Shown here in pieces: positions 18,615 through 27,648 of a stretch of DNA of 64,000 nt. Under the pieces are notes generated by a model. It saw only the letters and a program-made list of their open reading frames with translations, was not told the origin of the DNA and searched no databases. Within the stretch, counting starts at the first letter, position 1, and each line of letters begins with the position of its first letter. The translations under genes and the position numbers were made by a program. The stretch comes from VRUE01 sp963764365 (GTDB lineage Bacteria > Actinomycetota > Thermoleophilia > Solirubrobacterales > 70-9), in assembly GCA_963764365.1 (NCBI GenBank), contig CAVXSI010000019.1, forward strand, positions 5,604 through 69,603, given 5' to 3'.

Positions 18615-18643
18615 TGACCGGACGAGGCCGGATTGCCAAGCTG
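18615..18643 (+). promoter_or_regulatory. Probable sigma-70 type promoter of the GAF-PucR gene
   Basis: TTGACC at 18615-18620 and CAAGCT at 18638-18643, separated by exactly 17 bases, upstream of ATG 18678. Unlike the operator-linked promoters in this window it has a good -35 element, suggesting constitutive expression of the regulator. Read by eye only. Confidence 0.4.
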
Positions 18644-18677
18644 GTCTGAGGAGCGCAGGGAGAAGGGTGTGTCTCAT

Positions 18678-20558
18678 ATGGCAGTCGATTTGATTTCCTC
18701 GCCTCCGGGGTCCGCGGGCAGCGGCGACCGGGGCAGCCGCGAGGTCGCCTACCGCGAGGCGATCCGGGCCTTCTCGGATGTCGCCGTGGCGCTGCGCGAA
18801 GTGGTCGACCGCGACGAGTTGCTGCATCTCGCCGCGCGCAAGATGTGCGAGCTGGTCGGGGTCTCCCGCTGCAGCGTCTACCTGCGTGACGACGACACCG
18901 GTCTCTACCGCGGGCAGGTCGGCCATGCCGACCACGACATCGATCCGATGATCAAGCGCCTCACCGGCGGGGTCGAGGCCGACGGGTTCACGAAGGAGAT
19001 CGTCCGCCTGCGCGAGCCGGTCGTGATCAACGACGCGCTGCGCGACCCGCGGGCCGTCCGCTCGACGATGCGGACCTGGCGCGTACGCTCGATGATGGGC
19101 GTGCCGATGGTCCTGCGCGACGAGGTGATCGGCATCTTCTTCCTCGACTCCGAGGACAAGGCGCGCGAGTTCTGCGAGCTCGATCGCGATCTCTCCTCCG
19201 CCTTCGCCGAGCTGGCCGCGGTCGCCATCTACCAGGGCGAGCTGCTGCGCGAGCTGCGCGAGAGCAGCCAGACCGTCGCCCGCCAGAACCAGGCCCTGCG
19301 CCGGGCCGCCGCCGTCGACGAGCGCTTCACCCGGCTGGTGATCAGCGGCGGCAGCCTGCGCGAGATCGCCGAGGCGGTGACCGAGCTGACCAGCAAGCCG
19401 TGCATGATCTGCGACCCGGAGATGAACACCCTCGCCTCCGCCGCGCCCGAGCGCGGCGGCTCCGCCCATCTCGTCGGCGAGGACGCCGGCCTGCGCTCGC
19501 AGATCGGCGCCGAGATCTCCCGGCTCGCGACCGACAAGAACTCGGTGATCGGGCCGTTCCCGCGCGCCGGGGTCAACGTTCGGCTGCTGGTGGCGCCGGT
19601 CACCGTCCGCGATGGCCACTGGGCGAGCCTGGTGCTGGGCGAGGTGGGGAGCCCGTTCAGCAACTTCGACCTGCTGATCGGCCGTCGCGTCGCCAGCATC
19701 ATCGCGCTCGAGATGAGCGCCGAGCGCCGCGCCGCGCTCGCCGAGTGGAACGCGCGGGCCTCGCTCGCCGCCGAGCTGATCCGCGGCAACCGGGACATCG
19801 CCCACGTCGAGAGGCGCGCCAACTTCCTCGGCGTCTCGCTCGACGCCCCGCACGTCCTCGCCCTGGTCAGCTGGCGCGACGGGGACCTCCAGCAACTGCC
19901 CGACGCCGAGGAAGTGGTCGAGGCGGTGCAGCGGGTGGCGCCGGGGACGGCGGTTCTCGCGACCGGCGTCGTCGAGGGGATCGCGCTGATCCTCGAGCTG
20001 CCGCGGGACGAGCCCGTCGCCGTCGGGGTCGATCGCATCAAGGCTGACCTCAGCGCCGCTTTTTTTGACCTCGAACCGAACGGACGATTGGTCGGTGGAA
20101 TCTCGATGCGCTGCCTCGGCGCCGAGGACTACGTCCGCGCCTACGAGCAGGCGCGCCAGGTCGTCTTCTGCATCGACGCCTACGGCCCCCCCGGCACGAT
20201 CCAGGTGCTGAGCGCCGACGACCTCGGCCCCGGCCGGCTGCTCCTCGCCGGCACCGACCCGGCGGAGGCGCGCCGCTTCACAGAGGAATCGATCGGGCCG
20301 CTGATCGAGGACGAGGCGCCGGCGGAGCTGCTGGAGACGCTCGTCTGCTTCTTCGAGAACGGTCGCAGCGTGCGCCGCTCGGCGACCGCGCTGGAGGTGC
20401 ACGAGAACACGATCCGCTACCGGCTGAGCCGGATCGAGAAGCTGACCGGGATGGACATCGCGGCCGACTGCTCGGCCCAGCTCAGCGCTCAGATCGCGCT
20501 TCTGGTCCTCCGCCTCCAGGGCGGGTTCGCGGAGGAGCTTCAGCTAAAGGCCGAGTGA
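18678..20558 (+). CDS. GAF-domain PucR-family transcriptional regulator
   Basis: 626 residues, intact, ATG 18678 with GGAGAAGGG upstream. An N-terminal GAF sensor domain spans roughly residues 30-200 (ELLHLAARKMCELVGVSRCS, MMGVPMVLRDEVIG). A linker and central domain follow, and a C-terminal PucR-type helix-turn-helix covers about residues 564-594 (RRSATALEVHENTIRYRL). Such proteins are cytoplasmic and usually activate catabolic genes after binding a metabolite. As one of only two regulators here it is the leading candidate for the operator-like repeat shared by many promoters. It converges on an acyl-CoA dehydrogenase gene with a 15-base overlap. Confidence 0.9.
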   Translation: MAVDLISSPPGSAGSGDRGSREVAYREAIRAFSDVAVALREVVDRDELLHLAARKMCELVGVSRCSVYLRDDDTGLYRGQVGHADHDIDPMIKRLTGGVEADGFTKEIVRLREPVVINDALRDPRAVRSTMRTWRVRSMMGVPMVLRDEVIGIFFLDSEDKAREFCELDRDLSSAFAELAAVAIYQGELLRELRESSQTVARQNQALRRAAAVDERFTRLVISGGSLREIAEAVTELTSKPCMICDPEMNTLASAAPERGGSAHLVGEDAGLRSQIGAEISRLATDKNSVIGPFPRAGVNVRLLVAPVTVRDGHWASLVLGEVGSPFSNFDLLIGRRVASIIALEMSAERRAALAEWNARASLAAELIRGNRDIAHVERRANFLGVSLDAPHVLALVSWRDGDLQQLPDAEEVVEAVQRVAPGTAVLATGVVEGIALILELPRDEPVAVGVDRIKADLSAAFFDLEPNGRLVGGISMRCLGAEDYVRAYEQARQVVFCIDAYGPPGTIQVLSADDLGPGRLLLAGTDPAEARRFTEESIGPLIEDEAPAELLETLVCFFENGRSVRRSATALEVHENTIRYRLSRIEKLTGMDIAADCSAQLSAQIALLVLRLQGGFAEELQLKAE

Positions 20559-21687
20559 GCGGCCGACGATCTCCTTCATGATCTCGCTGGTGCCGCCGTA
20601 GATGCGGGTCACCCGCGCGTCCTTCCACAGGCGCGAGATCTCGTACTCTTCCATGTAGCCGTAGCCGCCGTGGAGCTGCACGCAGGAGTCCATGATCCGG
20701 CCCTGCAGCTCGGTCGTCCAGAGCTTGGCGCCGGCCGCCTCGACCGCGGTCAGCTCGCCGGCCACGTGCGCGGCGATGCAGGTGTCGACGTAGGCGCGGC
20801 CGACCTGGACCTCGGTGGTCATCTCGGCGAGCTTGAACCGGTTCGCCTGGAAGCTCCCGATCGGTTTGCCGAAGGCATTGCGCTCGCGCGCGTAGTCGAG
20901 CGTGATCTGCAGCGCCCGTTCAGCGGCGGCAACCCCGGTGACGGCCATCGAGAGGCGCTCCTGGGCGAGGTTGCTCATCAGGTAGTGCAGCCCTTTGCCG
21001 GGCTCGCCGAGCACGTTCTCGACCGGGACGGCGACGTCCTCGAGGAAGAGCTCGGCGGTGTCCTGCGCCTTGCGCCCGACCTTGGGCAGCTTGCGGCCGC
21101 GGTTGAACCCGTCCATCTGGGATTCGACCCCGAACAGGCCCATCCCCTCGACGCCCTCCTCGCCCTTGACGTAGGCGGCGACCACGATCAGGTCGGCCTG
21201 GATGCCGTTGCTGACGAAGGTCTTCGAGCCGCTGACCCGGTAGTGGTCGCCGTCGCGCGTCGCCGTCGCCGCCATCCCGCGCAGGTCCGAGCCGGCGCCG
21301 GGCTCGCTCATCGCGACCGCGATGATCGTCTCGCCGCTGGTCACCTTCGGCAGCCAGCGACGCCTTCTGCTCGTCGTTGGTGAGGTCGAGCAGGTAGGGC
21401 AGGACGATGTCGTTGGTCAGGTTGAAGTTGTCGCCGACGGCGCCGGTCAGCGCCACCTCCTCGTCGATCACGGTGTTGAAGCGGAAGTCCCGCTGTCCCG
21501 CGCCGCCGTGCTCCTCGGGAGCGGCGAAGCCGACCAGGCCCTGGCGGGCGGCCTTGAACCAGAAGTCGCGGTCGACGAGGCCGGCGGCCTCCCAGCTCTC
21601 GGTGTGGGGCACCGCCTCCTTGAGCAGGAAGCTGCGGACCGACTCGCGGAAGTCGTCGTGCTCGGCTTGGAAGATCGTCCGCTTCAT
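20544..21687 (-). CDS. Acyl-CoA dehydrogenase, one frame break
   Basis: About 380 residues. The N-terminal helical domain starts TIFQAEHDDFRESVRSFL. After a +1 break near 21357 it continues SGETIIAVAMSEPGAGSD, the FAD-contact block VSGSKTFVSNG, and the C-terminal RIYGGTSEIMKEIVGRSL with the usual catalytic Glu. GGYGYMEEYEISR is also canonical. ATG 21687 overlaps the TGA of the biotinyl-domain gene (TGATG), so both are made together. Substrate class is probably a medium- or branched-chain acyl-CoA; not determinable. Confidence 0.88.
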
Positions 21688-21899
21688 CAGTCGACCACCA
21701 CCACGGTGTCGCCCTCTTCGACCGACTGGCCCTCCTCGCAGGTGATCGAGACCACCGTGCCGGCGACCTCGGACTCGACCGGCATCTCCATCTTCATCGA
21801 CTCGAGGATGGCGACGACGTCTCCGACCGCGATGCTGTCTCCCACCGCGCACTCGATTTTCCACACGGTGCCGGTTATGTGCGCGTCTATGTCAGGCAA
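21687..21899 (-). CDS. Single-domain biotinyl carrier protein
   Basis: 70 residues and nothing but a biotin/lipoyl attachment domain, with the biotinylation motif ESMKMEMP (Lys36). This is the biotin carboxyl carrier part of acyl-CoA carboxylases, here as a free protein. TTG start at 21899 is supported by AAGGAG five bases upstream. No biotin carboxylase lies in the window; a carboxyltransferase gene is 10 kb away at 31426. Coupling to an acyl-CoA dehydrogenase suggests a dehydrogenation-carboxylation route as in leucine or branched-acid catabolism. Confidence 0.88.
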   Translation of the reverse strand: MPDIDAHITGTVWKIECAVGDSIAVGDVVAILESMKMEMPVESEVAGTVVSITCEEGQSVEEGDTVVVVD

Positions 21900-22005
21900 C
21901 AGGGCTCCTTTTTCGGGCGACTTTCCCCCTTTCTATCCAGCCCGCCGCGGGCCGCCAGGGCCGCCGCGGCCCTTCGTTGTCGAAATCGCCGACGGCCGGG
22001 ACGGC

Positions 22006-22728
22006 TCAGCGGGCGGGCGCGACGACGGCCTCGCGGAGGCGCTCGAGGGCCTGCGGCTCGAGCCCGTGGTCGAACAGGAAGGCGGCGGCGCCGCCGTGCT
22101 CTTCGCGGACGCCGGCGAGGACCTCCATCATCAGCTCGGGCGGCGAGCTCATCGCGACGGCGACGGCCTGCTCGGTCATCCCGGCGGCGATCGCCCGCGC
22201 CCTCACCTTCTCCCGGAACTCGCCGGTCAGGACCTCGGCGGTGAGCGCGTAGTCGGCGGCCACCACGCGGTCGGGCACGCCGAGCGCCGAGAGGGTGACC
22301 GCGCAGACGAGGCCGGTGCGGTCCTTGCCGGCCGAGCAGTGGACGACCCCGGGCAGCGCTCCGGGGGCGGCGAGGACGCCGACGACCTCCGCGATGCGGT
22401 CGCCGCAGACCTCGAGCAGCTCGCGGTAGAGGCCGCGCAGCCCGCGGACCGTGGTGACGTCGATCCGGCCCTCGAACAGCGGTCGCTCGTGGGTGACCGC
22501 GCCGGTCCCGGCGACCGCGTTGGGGTCCATCTCGCGCTCGACCGGCTCGCGCAGGTCGACGATCGTGCGCAGGCCGATCGCGGTCAGCCGGTCCCGCCCC
22601 CGGTCGCTGAGGTCGGCGAGGGCGTCGGCCCGCATCAGCCGTCGCCACCGCGTCGTCCCCGCCGCAGTCGGGTAGCCGCCGAGGTCGCGGAAGTTGCCGG
22701 TCTCCTCGACCGCGATCACCCGCTCCAT
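22006..22728 (-). CDS. Tyrosine-protein phosphatase family (LipA/Siw14-like)
   Basis: 240 residues, intact. The P-loop VVHCSAGKDRTG holds the catalytic Cys131 and Arg137 of the CX5R signature, and the N-terminal NFRDLGGYP is typical of bacterial tyrosine-phosphatase family Y_phosphatase3. It dephosphorylates phosphotyrosine or phosphoinositides in known relatives. The role in an acyl-CoA island is unclear. ATG 22728 is divergent from the SDR at 22856, with a near-perfect inverted repeat between. Confidence 0.86.
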   Translation of the reverse strand: MERVIAVEETGNFRDLGGYPTAAGTTRWRRLMRADALADLSDRGRDRLTAIGLRTIVDLREPVEREMDPNAVAGTGAVTHERPLFEGRIDVTTVRGLRGLYRELLEVCGDRIAEVVGVLAAPGALPGVVHCSAGKDRTGLVCAVTLSALGVPDRVVAADYALTAEVLTGEFREKVRARAIAAGMTEQAVAVAMSSPPELMMEVLAGVREEHGGAAAFLFDHGLEPQALERLREAVVAPAR

Positions 22729-22758
22729 CAGCCGCGGCTCCGGCGCTTTGGAACCGGC

Positions 22759-22774
22759 TTGGAGGACGCTCCAA
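22759..22774. promoter_or_regulatory. Operator-like inverted repeat, perfect copy (site 5)
   Basis: TTGGAGGACGCTCCAA. The arms extend outward to 9 bases each (22756-22777, GGCTTGGAG/CTCCAAGCC), the best palindrome of the set. It lies between the divergent phosphatase and SDR genes. CATGAT at 22819, 52.5 bases from the centre, could be the -10 for the SDR at 22856. Confidence 0.55.
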
Positions 22775-22855
22775 GCCAGCCGCCGCGCTCGGCGGCCCTC
22801 GCGGGGCCGGCAGGCAGGCATGATCGCGGCTGCCAACGAGCGAGGAGGAGTGGGA

Positions 22856-23626
22856 ATGGAGAACCCGTTCGATCTGTCCGGCCGCGTCGCGCTGGTCACC
22901 GGCGGCAACAGCGGCATCGGCCTCGGGATGGCCGAGGGGCTGGCGCGCGCCGGCGCCGACGTCTGCATCTGGGGCCGCAGCGAGGAGCGCAACGAGCAGG
23001 CCCGCGCCCGGCTCGGCGCCCACGGCGGCCGGGTCCTGGCGGTCCGCTGCGACGTCAGCTCCGCCGCGGACGTGGAGGCCGCGATGGCGACGACGCTGGC
23101 CGAGCTCGGCCGGGTCGACGCCTGCTTCGCCAACGCCGGCCGCGGCCCGGCCGGCGACGCCCGCTTCACCGACCTGACGCTGGACGAATTCCGCGCCGTG
23201 CTCGCGACCAACCTCGACGGCGCCTTCCTCACCCTGCAGGCCGCGGCGCGGGCGATGATCGAGCGCGGCGACGGCGGCAGCCTGGTCGGGATCGCCAGCC
23301 TCGCGGCGATCTCGGGCCAGCCGCGCGGCCAGCACTACGCCGCCTCCAAGGGCGGGCTGATCTCGATGGTCAACTCCTGCGCGGTCGAGCTGGCCCGGCA
23401 CGGGATCCGCGCCAACTCGATCCTCCCGGGCTGGATCGAATCGGCGATGACCGAGGAGATGCTCGCCTCGCAGCCGATGGTCGACCGCGTGCTGCCGCGG
23501 ATTCCCGCGCGGCGCTGGGGCCGGGGCGGCGACTTCGCCGGCATCGCCGTGTACCTGGCGAGCGGGGCCAGCGAGTACCACAGCGGCGACACGTTCCTGG
23601 TCGACGGCGGCTATCACGTCTTCTGA
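22856..23626 (+). CDS. Short-chain dehydrogenase/reductase (SDR)
   Basis: 256 residues, ATG 22856 after GAGGAGGAG. Motifs: TGGNSGIGLG, CFANAGRG, catalytic Ser in GIASLAAISG, Tyr-Lys in YAASKGGLISMV, and terminal DTFLVDGGYHVF. A normal-length classical SDR, likely an oxidoreductase of hydroxyacyl-CoA or cyclic alcohols. Under a perfect copy of the shared repeat. Confidence 0.9.
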   Translation: MENPFDLSGRVALVTGGNSGIGLGMAEGLARAGADVCIWGRSEERNEQARARLGAHGGRVLAVRCDVSSAADVEAAMATTLAELGRVDACFANAGRGPAGDARFTDLTLDEFRAVLATNLDGAFLTLQAAARAMIERGDGGSLVGIASLAAISGQPRGQHYAASKGGLISMVNSCAVELARHGIRANSILPGWIESAMTEEMLASQPMVDRVLPRIPARRWGRGGDFAGIAVYLASGASEYHSGDTFLVDGGYHVF

Positions 23627-23646
23627 GTCGCCGCCCGGCCGCCGGG

Positions 23647-24612
23647 CTAGAAGGTGAGGACGATCTTGCCCAGGGCCGCGCGTCCGTCCAGCTGCTGCAG
23701 CGCGCGAACGCCTTCCTCGACCGGGTAGACGTCGCCGACGATCGGCCGCAGCCCGGCGGCAACCAGCTCGTTCAGCTCGGCGCCGAGCGTCGCCATGATC
23801 GTCGGCTCGGCGCTCGCCTCGAAGGCGCCGAGGCCGACGCCGACGACGCTGATGTTGCGCAGCAGCAGCCGGTTGACTTTGACCTCGTGGATCGCCCCGG
23901 TGGTGAAGCCGAGGATCAGCACCCTGCCCTCCGGCGCCGTCGTCCTCACCGCCTGCAGGGTTTCGTCGCCGCCGACGATGTCGGCGACGACGTCGACGCC
24001 GCGGCCGTCGGTCAGCTCCAGCACCCGATCGCGCCACTCGGCGCCGACCACCGTGTCGGTCGCGCCGGCGCGACGGGCGATCTCGGCTTTCTCCTCGGTC
24101 GAGGCGACGCCGATCACCCGCCCGCCCATCGCCGTGGCGACCGCGCAGCAGGCGGTGCCGAGGCCGCCGCCGGCGCCCAGCACCAGGACCACCTCGCCGC
24201 GGCTGAGCTTGCCGCGGCGGCCGAGCGCGAACACCGCGGTCGAGAAGTTGGAGCCGAGGGCGGCCCCTTCCTCGAAGCTGAGCCCCTTCGCCAGCGGGAA
24301 GACGCGGCCCCGGGGGGCGGCGACGACGTCCGCCCAGCCGCCGCGGCCGATCGCCGCCCAGACCCGGTCGCCGGCGGCGAAGCCGCTGTCGGCGGGCGCC
24401 GAGCGGACGACGCCGCCGATCTCCTGGCCCGCGACGTAGGGCAGCTCGGGCGATTCCTGGTAGGCGCCTTTGCTGATCAGCAGGTCGGGGAAGGCGATCC
24501 CCGCCGCCTTCACGTCGATCAGGATCTCGTCCGCGGCCGGGGTCGGCTCGGGACGGTCGCCGATCGCGTACCCCTCGGGGCCGTCGGTGCTTTGCAGCTC
24601 GAGAACACGCAT
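23647..24612 (-). CDS. NADPH:quinone oxidoreductase-like MDR (zinc-free)
   Basis: 321 residues, intact. The MDR fold is shown by the N-terminal AAGIAFPDLLISKG, VAGQEIGGVV and the Rossmann motif LGAGGGLGTACC. The zinc-binding cysteines of the alcohol dehydrogenases at 7191 and 8241 are absent. Quinone-oxidoreductase or enoyl reductase activity with NADPH is expected for this branch. It is followed on the same strand by nothing until the convergent SDR; a crotonase gene lies 23 bases upstream, so both form an operon. Confidence 0.87.
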   Translation of the reverse strand: MRVLELQSTDGPEGYAIGDRPEPTPAADEILIDVKAAGIAFPDLLISKGAYQESPELPYVAGQEIGGVVRSAPADSGFAAGDRVWAAIGRGGWADVVAAPRGRVFPLAKGLSFEEGAALGSNFSTAVFALGRRGKLSRGEVVLVLGAGGGLGTACCAVATAMGGRVIGVASTEEKAEIARRAGATDTVVGAEWRDRVLELTDGRGVDVVADIVGGDETLQAVRTTAPEGRVLILGFTTGAIHEVKVNRLLLRNISVVGVGLGAFEASAEPTIMATLGAELNELVAAGLRPIVGDVYPVEEGVRALQQLDGRAALGKIVLTF

Positions 24613-24635
24613 TTGCCTCTCCGATCCTTGGTCGT

Positions 24636-25445
24636 CTACTTGAAGCCGCGGAAGACGGGGTCGCGACGATCGCCGAAGGCGGCCACGCCCTCGGCGTGGT
24701 CGTCGGAGACCGCCAGCTCCACCTGCATCTCCGTCTCCAGCGCCAGCTGCTCGGTCAGCCCGCCCAGCTTGGCCTGGTTGAGGCCGCGCTTGATCGCGGC
24801 GTAGGAGCGGGTCGGGCCGGCGGCCAGCTGCAGGGCCAGCGCCTTCGCCTCCGCGACCAGCTCCTCGTCGGCGACCAGCCGGTCGGCGAGGCCCCAGTCG
24901 ACCGCCTGCGCCGCCGGCAGCCGCTCGGCGAGCATCGCCAGGGTGCTGGCGCGGCCGAGCCCGACCCGGGCCGCCAACGTCATCGAGGCGCCGCCGTCGG
25001 GCGCGAGGCCGATCTTGGCGAAGGCGAGCAGGAAGTAGGAGGACTCCGCCGCGAGGACGATGTCGGAGGCGAGCGCGAAGGAGCAGCCGACCCCGGCGGC
25101 CGGGCCGTTCACCGCGGCGACCACCGGCTTCGGCAGTCGCCGCAGCTCGAGGATGATCGGGTTGACGAGGTTGTCGAGGACGTGGCGGGTGGCGGCGGCG
25201 CGGTCTCCCTCGCGGGGGCCGCCGATGTCGGCGCCGGCGGAGAAGCCGCGGCCGGCGCCGGTCAGCAGCACGGCGCGGACCGCGGTGTCGGCGCCGATCG
25301 ACCGGAGCGTCGCGAGCAGCTCCTCGGCCATCGTCGCGTTCAGCGCGTTCAGCGCCTCGGGCCTGTTCAGCTCGATCAGCGCCGCGTCCTCCTGGCGCAG
25401 CACGCGCAGCGTCTCCATCTCCTCACTCACAGCCCACTCGCTCAT
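24636..25445 (-). CDS. Enoyl-CoA hydratase/isomerase, PaaG-like type
   Basis: 269 residues, ATG 25445 with GAGAGGAAGGA upstream. The oxyanion motif is FSAGADI. The second block VGCSFALASDIVL has Ser at the Glu144 position, and FLLAFAKIGLAPDGG has Phe at Glu164 and the isomerase-type Asp. It is unlikely to be a classical hydratase. Divergent from another crotonase at 25685; the 239-base gap between carries a perfect copy of the shared repeat. Confidence 0.87.
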   Translation of the reverse strand: MSEWAVSEEMETLRVLRQEDAALIELNRPEALNALNATMAEELLATLRSIGADTAVRAVLLTGAGRGFSAGADIGGPREGDRAAATRHVLDNLVNPIILELRRLPKPVVAAVNGPAAGVGCSFALASDIVLAAESSYFLLAFAKIGLAPDGGASMTLAARVGLGRASTLAMLAERLPAAQAVDWGLADRLVADEELVAEAKALALQLAAGPTRSYAAIKRGLNQAKLGGLTEQLALETEMQVELAVSDDHAEGVAAFGDRRDPVFRGFK

Positions 25446-25559
25446 CCGGCGGTCCTTCCTCTCTTGACCTTGCTCAGCCGCCGCGGCCCCGGCGGGCGGC
25501 ATCCGGAGAGGACCGTAGACGCGGTGGCTCCGGCCGGGACGACCGTCGCAGGAGGCGGT

Positions 25560-25575
25560 CTGTGGGAACCGACAA
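25560..25575. promoter_or_regulatory. Operator-like inverted repeat, perfect match (site 6)
   Basis: CTGTGGGAACCGACAA in the divergent gap 25446-25684, the longest gene-free stretch in the window. TAGCTT starts at 25620, 52.5 bases from the centre, upstream of the GTG at 25685. Apart from this repeat and the presumed promoter I see nothing else in the gap. Confidence 0.5.
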
Positions 25576-25684
25576 GTGGCCGCCGATGAATGTGGGCGTG
25601 GCCGCTGCGGCGGCCGGCCTAGCTTGATCACCGCCGGAACCGCCGCGCGCGACGGCGGCGCCGGGAGAGGAGGAGAGAGAGCAA

Positions 25685-26608
25685 GTGAGCGACAGCGAAG
25701 CACCCACCTACGAGACGATCGACCTCAGCGTCGAGGACGGAATCGCGACGATCACACTCGATCGCGAGGAGCGCCTCAACGCCTTCACCTACGGCATGCT
25801 GGAGGACTTCGTCGACGCCCTCGACCGCACCGACGCCGACCCCGAGGTCAAGTGCGTGATCGTCACCGGGCGCGGCCGGGCCTTCTGCGCCGGGGCCGAC
25901 CTCGGCGAGGGGAAAACGACCTTCGATCGCGGCAGCGGCGTCTTCCAGATGCCGGAGAACGCCGACGGCGGCGGCACGCTCTCGCGGCGGATCTTCGACA
26001 GCGCCAAGCCGATCATCGGCGCGATCAACGGGCCGGCGGTCGGGATCGGGATCACGATGACGCTGCCGATGGACGTCCGGCTCGTCGCCGACTCGGCGAA
26101 AATCGGGTTCGTCTTCGCCAAGCGCGGCCTCGTCCCCGAGGCCTGCTCGAGCTTCTTCCTGCCCCGGATCGTCGGCATCAGCAAAGCCTGCGAATGGGTG
26201 TTCACCGGCCGCATCTTCAAACCGCAGGAGGCGCTCGACGCCGGCCTCGTCCGCAGCGTCCACCCCGTCGACGAGCTGCTGCCCGCGGCCCGCGAGCTGG
26301 CCAAGGAGATGTCCGAGGGCACCTCGCGCGTCGCCGTCGCCCTGGCCCGGCGGATGCTCTGGCAGATGCTCGCCGAGGGCACGCCGGCCCTCGCCCACGA
26401 GGTCGACTCCGAGGCGCTCTACTTCCTCGGGACCAGCCCCGACGTGCAGGAGGGGGTTTCGTCCTTCCTCGAGAAGCGCGAGGCCTCCTACCCGATGCGG
26501 GTCAGCGAGGACCTGCCGGACTTCTACCGCGTTGGGGCTCCGAACGTGGAGGTTTCGATCCAGGGGTTGCCAGCGGAGAGGGAGATGTCTATTGTCGTCT
26601 ACGACTGA
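25685..26608 (+). CDS. Crotonase-family protein with C-terminal extension
   Basis: 307 residues, longer than usual because about 45 residues follow the normal SFLEKREASYP end. GTG 25685 sits after GGAGGAGAGAG. The oxyanion motif FCAGADL is present. The second block GIGITMTLPMDVRL has Thr at Glu144, and the third reads GFVFAKRGLVPEACSS, with Phe at Glu164 and a Glu in place of the isomerase Asp. It begins a run of same-strand genes that continues through the ABC importer. Substrate unknown. Confidence 0.87.
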   Translation: MSDSEAPTYETIDLSVEDGIATITLDREERLNAFTYGMLEDFVDALDRTDADPEVKCVIVTGRGRAFCAGADLGEGKTTFDRGSGVFQMPENADGGGTLSRRIFDSAKPIIGAINGPAVGIGITMTLPMDVRLVADSAKIGFVFAKRGLVPEACSSFFLPRIVGISKACEWVFTGRIFKPQEALDAGLVRSVHPVDELLPAARELAKEMSEGTSRVAVALARRMLWQMLAEGTPALAHEVDSEALYFLGTSPDVQEGVSSFLEKREASYPMRVSEDLPDFYRVGAPNVEVSIQGLPAEREMSIVVYD

Positions 26609-26674
26609 CCGGGCGATCGGTAGGTCCCAATGGGGGGACCACCGTGGGAAGCGCCCAGGAGAGGAGCGTTAGTG

Positions 26675-27613
26675 ATGTCTGACGAGCAGTTCCCTGACCT
26701 CAGGGACTTCAGGGCCGTTGGCAAACGTCTCAGCAACTGGGGGCGGTGGGGTAAGGACGATGAGCGCGGCGCGCTCAACCTGATCACCCCGGAGCGCCTG
26801 GTCGAGGCCGCGAAGCTGGTGAAGAAGGGCAAGGTCTTCGACCTCGCGATCCCGATGGACAACACCGGCCCGCAGCTCGGGGAGGTGCGCAACAACCCGC
26901 TGCGCCTGATGTCCGAGACCGGCGACGACCAGCCCTACCCGGAGCCCTTCAAATACGCGGACGACTACATCATCATGCCGCTGCAGGGCTCTTCCCAGTG
27001 GGACGCCCTGGGTCACGTCTACTACGACGATCACCTCTACAACGGGTTCCCCGCCTCCGACGTCACCCCGCACGGCCTCAAGCACGACTCGATCGACAAA
27101 GTCTCCAAGGACGTGATCGGCCGCGGCGTGCTCCTCGACATCGCGGCCCTGAAGGGCGTCGACTGGCTCGATCAGGGTCAGGTCATCACCCCGGAGGACC
27201 TCGACGCCGCCGCCGAGCGCCAGGGCACCGAAGTCCAGCCCGGCGACATCCTGCTCTTCCGCACCGGTTGGCGGAAGTTCTACGTGGACAAGCAGGACCG
27301 CGCCGCCTTCATGGCCGGCGAGCCCGGCCTCGGCATGGCCTGCTGTCGCTGGCTCGGCGAGAAGGAAGTCGCCGTCGTCGCCTCGGACAACTGGGCGATC
27401 GAGGTCCTGCCCGGCGAGTACGAGGACCAGGTCTTCAACGTCCACATGGTGCTCCTGCGTGACATGGGGATCACGCTCGGGGAGATCCTCGACTTCGAGG
27501 AGCTGGCGGCCGACTGCGCCGACGACGGCGTCTACGAGTTCCTGTTCTGCGCCCCGGCGTTGCCCTTCACCGAAGGTGCCGGGACCCCAATCAATCCCCT
27601 CGCAGTGAAGTAG
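26675..27613 (+). CDS. Cyclase family protein (kynurenine formamidase-like metal hydrolase)
   Basis: 312 residues, ATG 26675 after GGAGAGGAG. This family hydrolyses amides, lactones or cyclic compounds using a divalent metal bound by an HxGTHxD-type motif. Here the corresponding segment is SQWDALGHVYYDD, with the Gln-Trp-Asp and His expected of the bacterial subgroup. GDILLFRTGW and WAIEVLP are other family blocks. No signal peptide. It immediately precedes the importer genes, so the imported compound may be its substrate or a relative of it. Confidence 0.85.
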   Translation: MSDEQFPDLRDFRAVGKRLSNWGRWGKDDERGALNLITPERLVEAAKLVKKGKVFDLAIPMDNTGPQLGEVRNNPLRLMSETGDDQPYPEPFKYADDYIIMPLQGSSQWDALGHVYYDDHLYNGFPASDVTPHGLKHDSIDKVSKDVIGRGVLLDIAALKGVDWLDQGQVITPEDLDAAAERQGTEVQPGDILLFRTGWRKFYVDKQDRAAFMAGEPGLGMACCRWLGEKEVAVVASDNWAIEVLPGEYEDQVFNVHMVLLRDMGITLGEILDFEELAADCADDGVYEFLFCAPALPFTEGAGTPINPLAVK

Positions 27614-27648
27614 CGATGCCCGGTATGAACCAATCAAGGAGGAGAGTC

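Noticed and set aside
20060..20066. Run of seven T in the GAF-PucR gene as a slippage or terminator signal
   Set aside because: The gene stays in frame through it (two Phe codons) and no hairpin precedes it.
26623..26640. GGTCCC/GGGACC hairpin before the cyclase gene as a riboswitch or attenuator
   Set aside because: Six-base stem only, no conserved motif or terminator partner visible.
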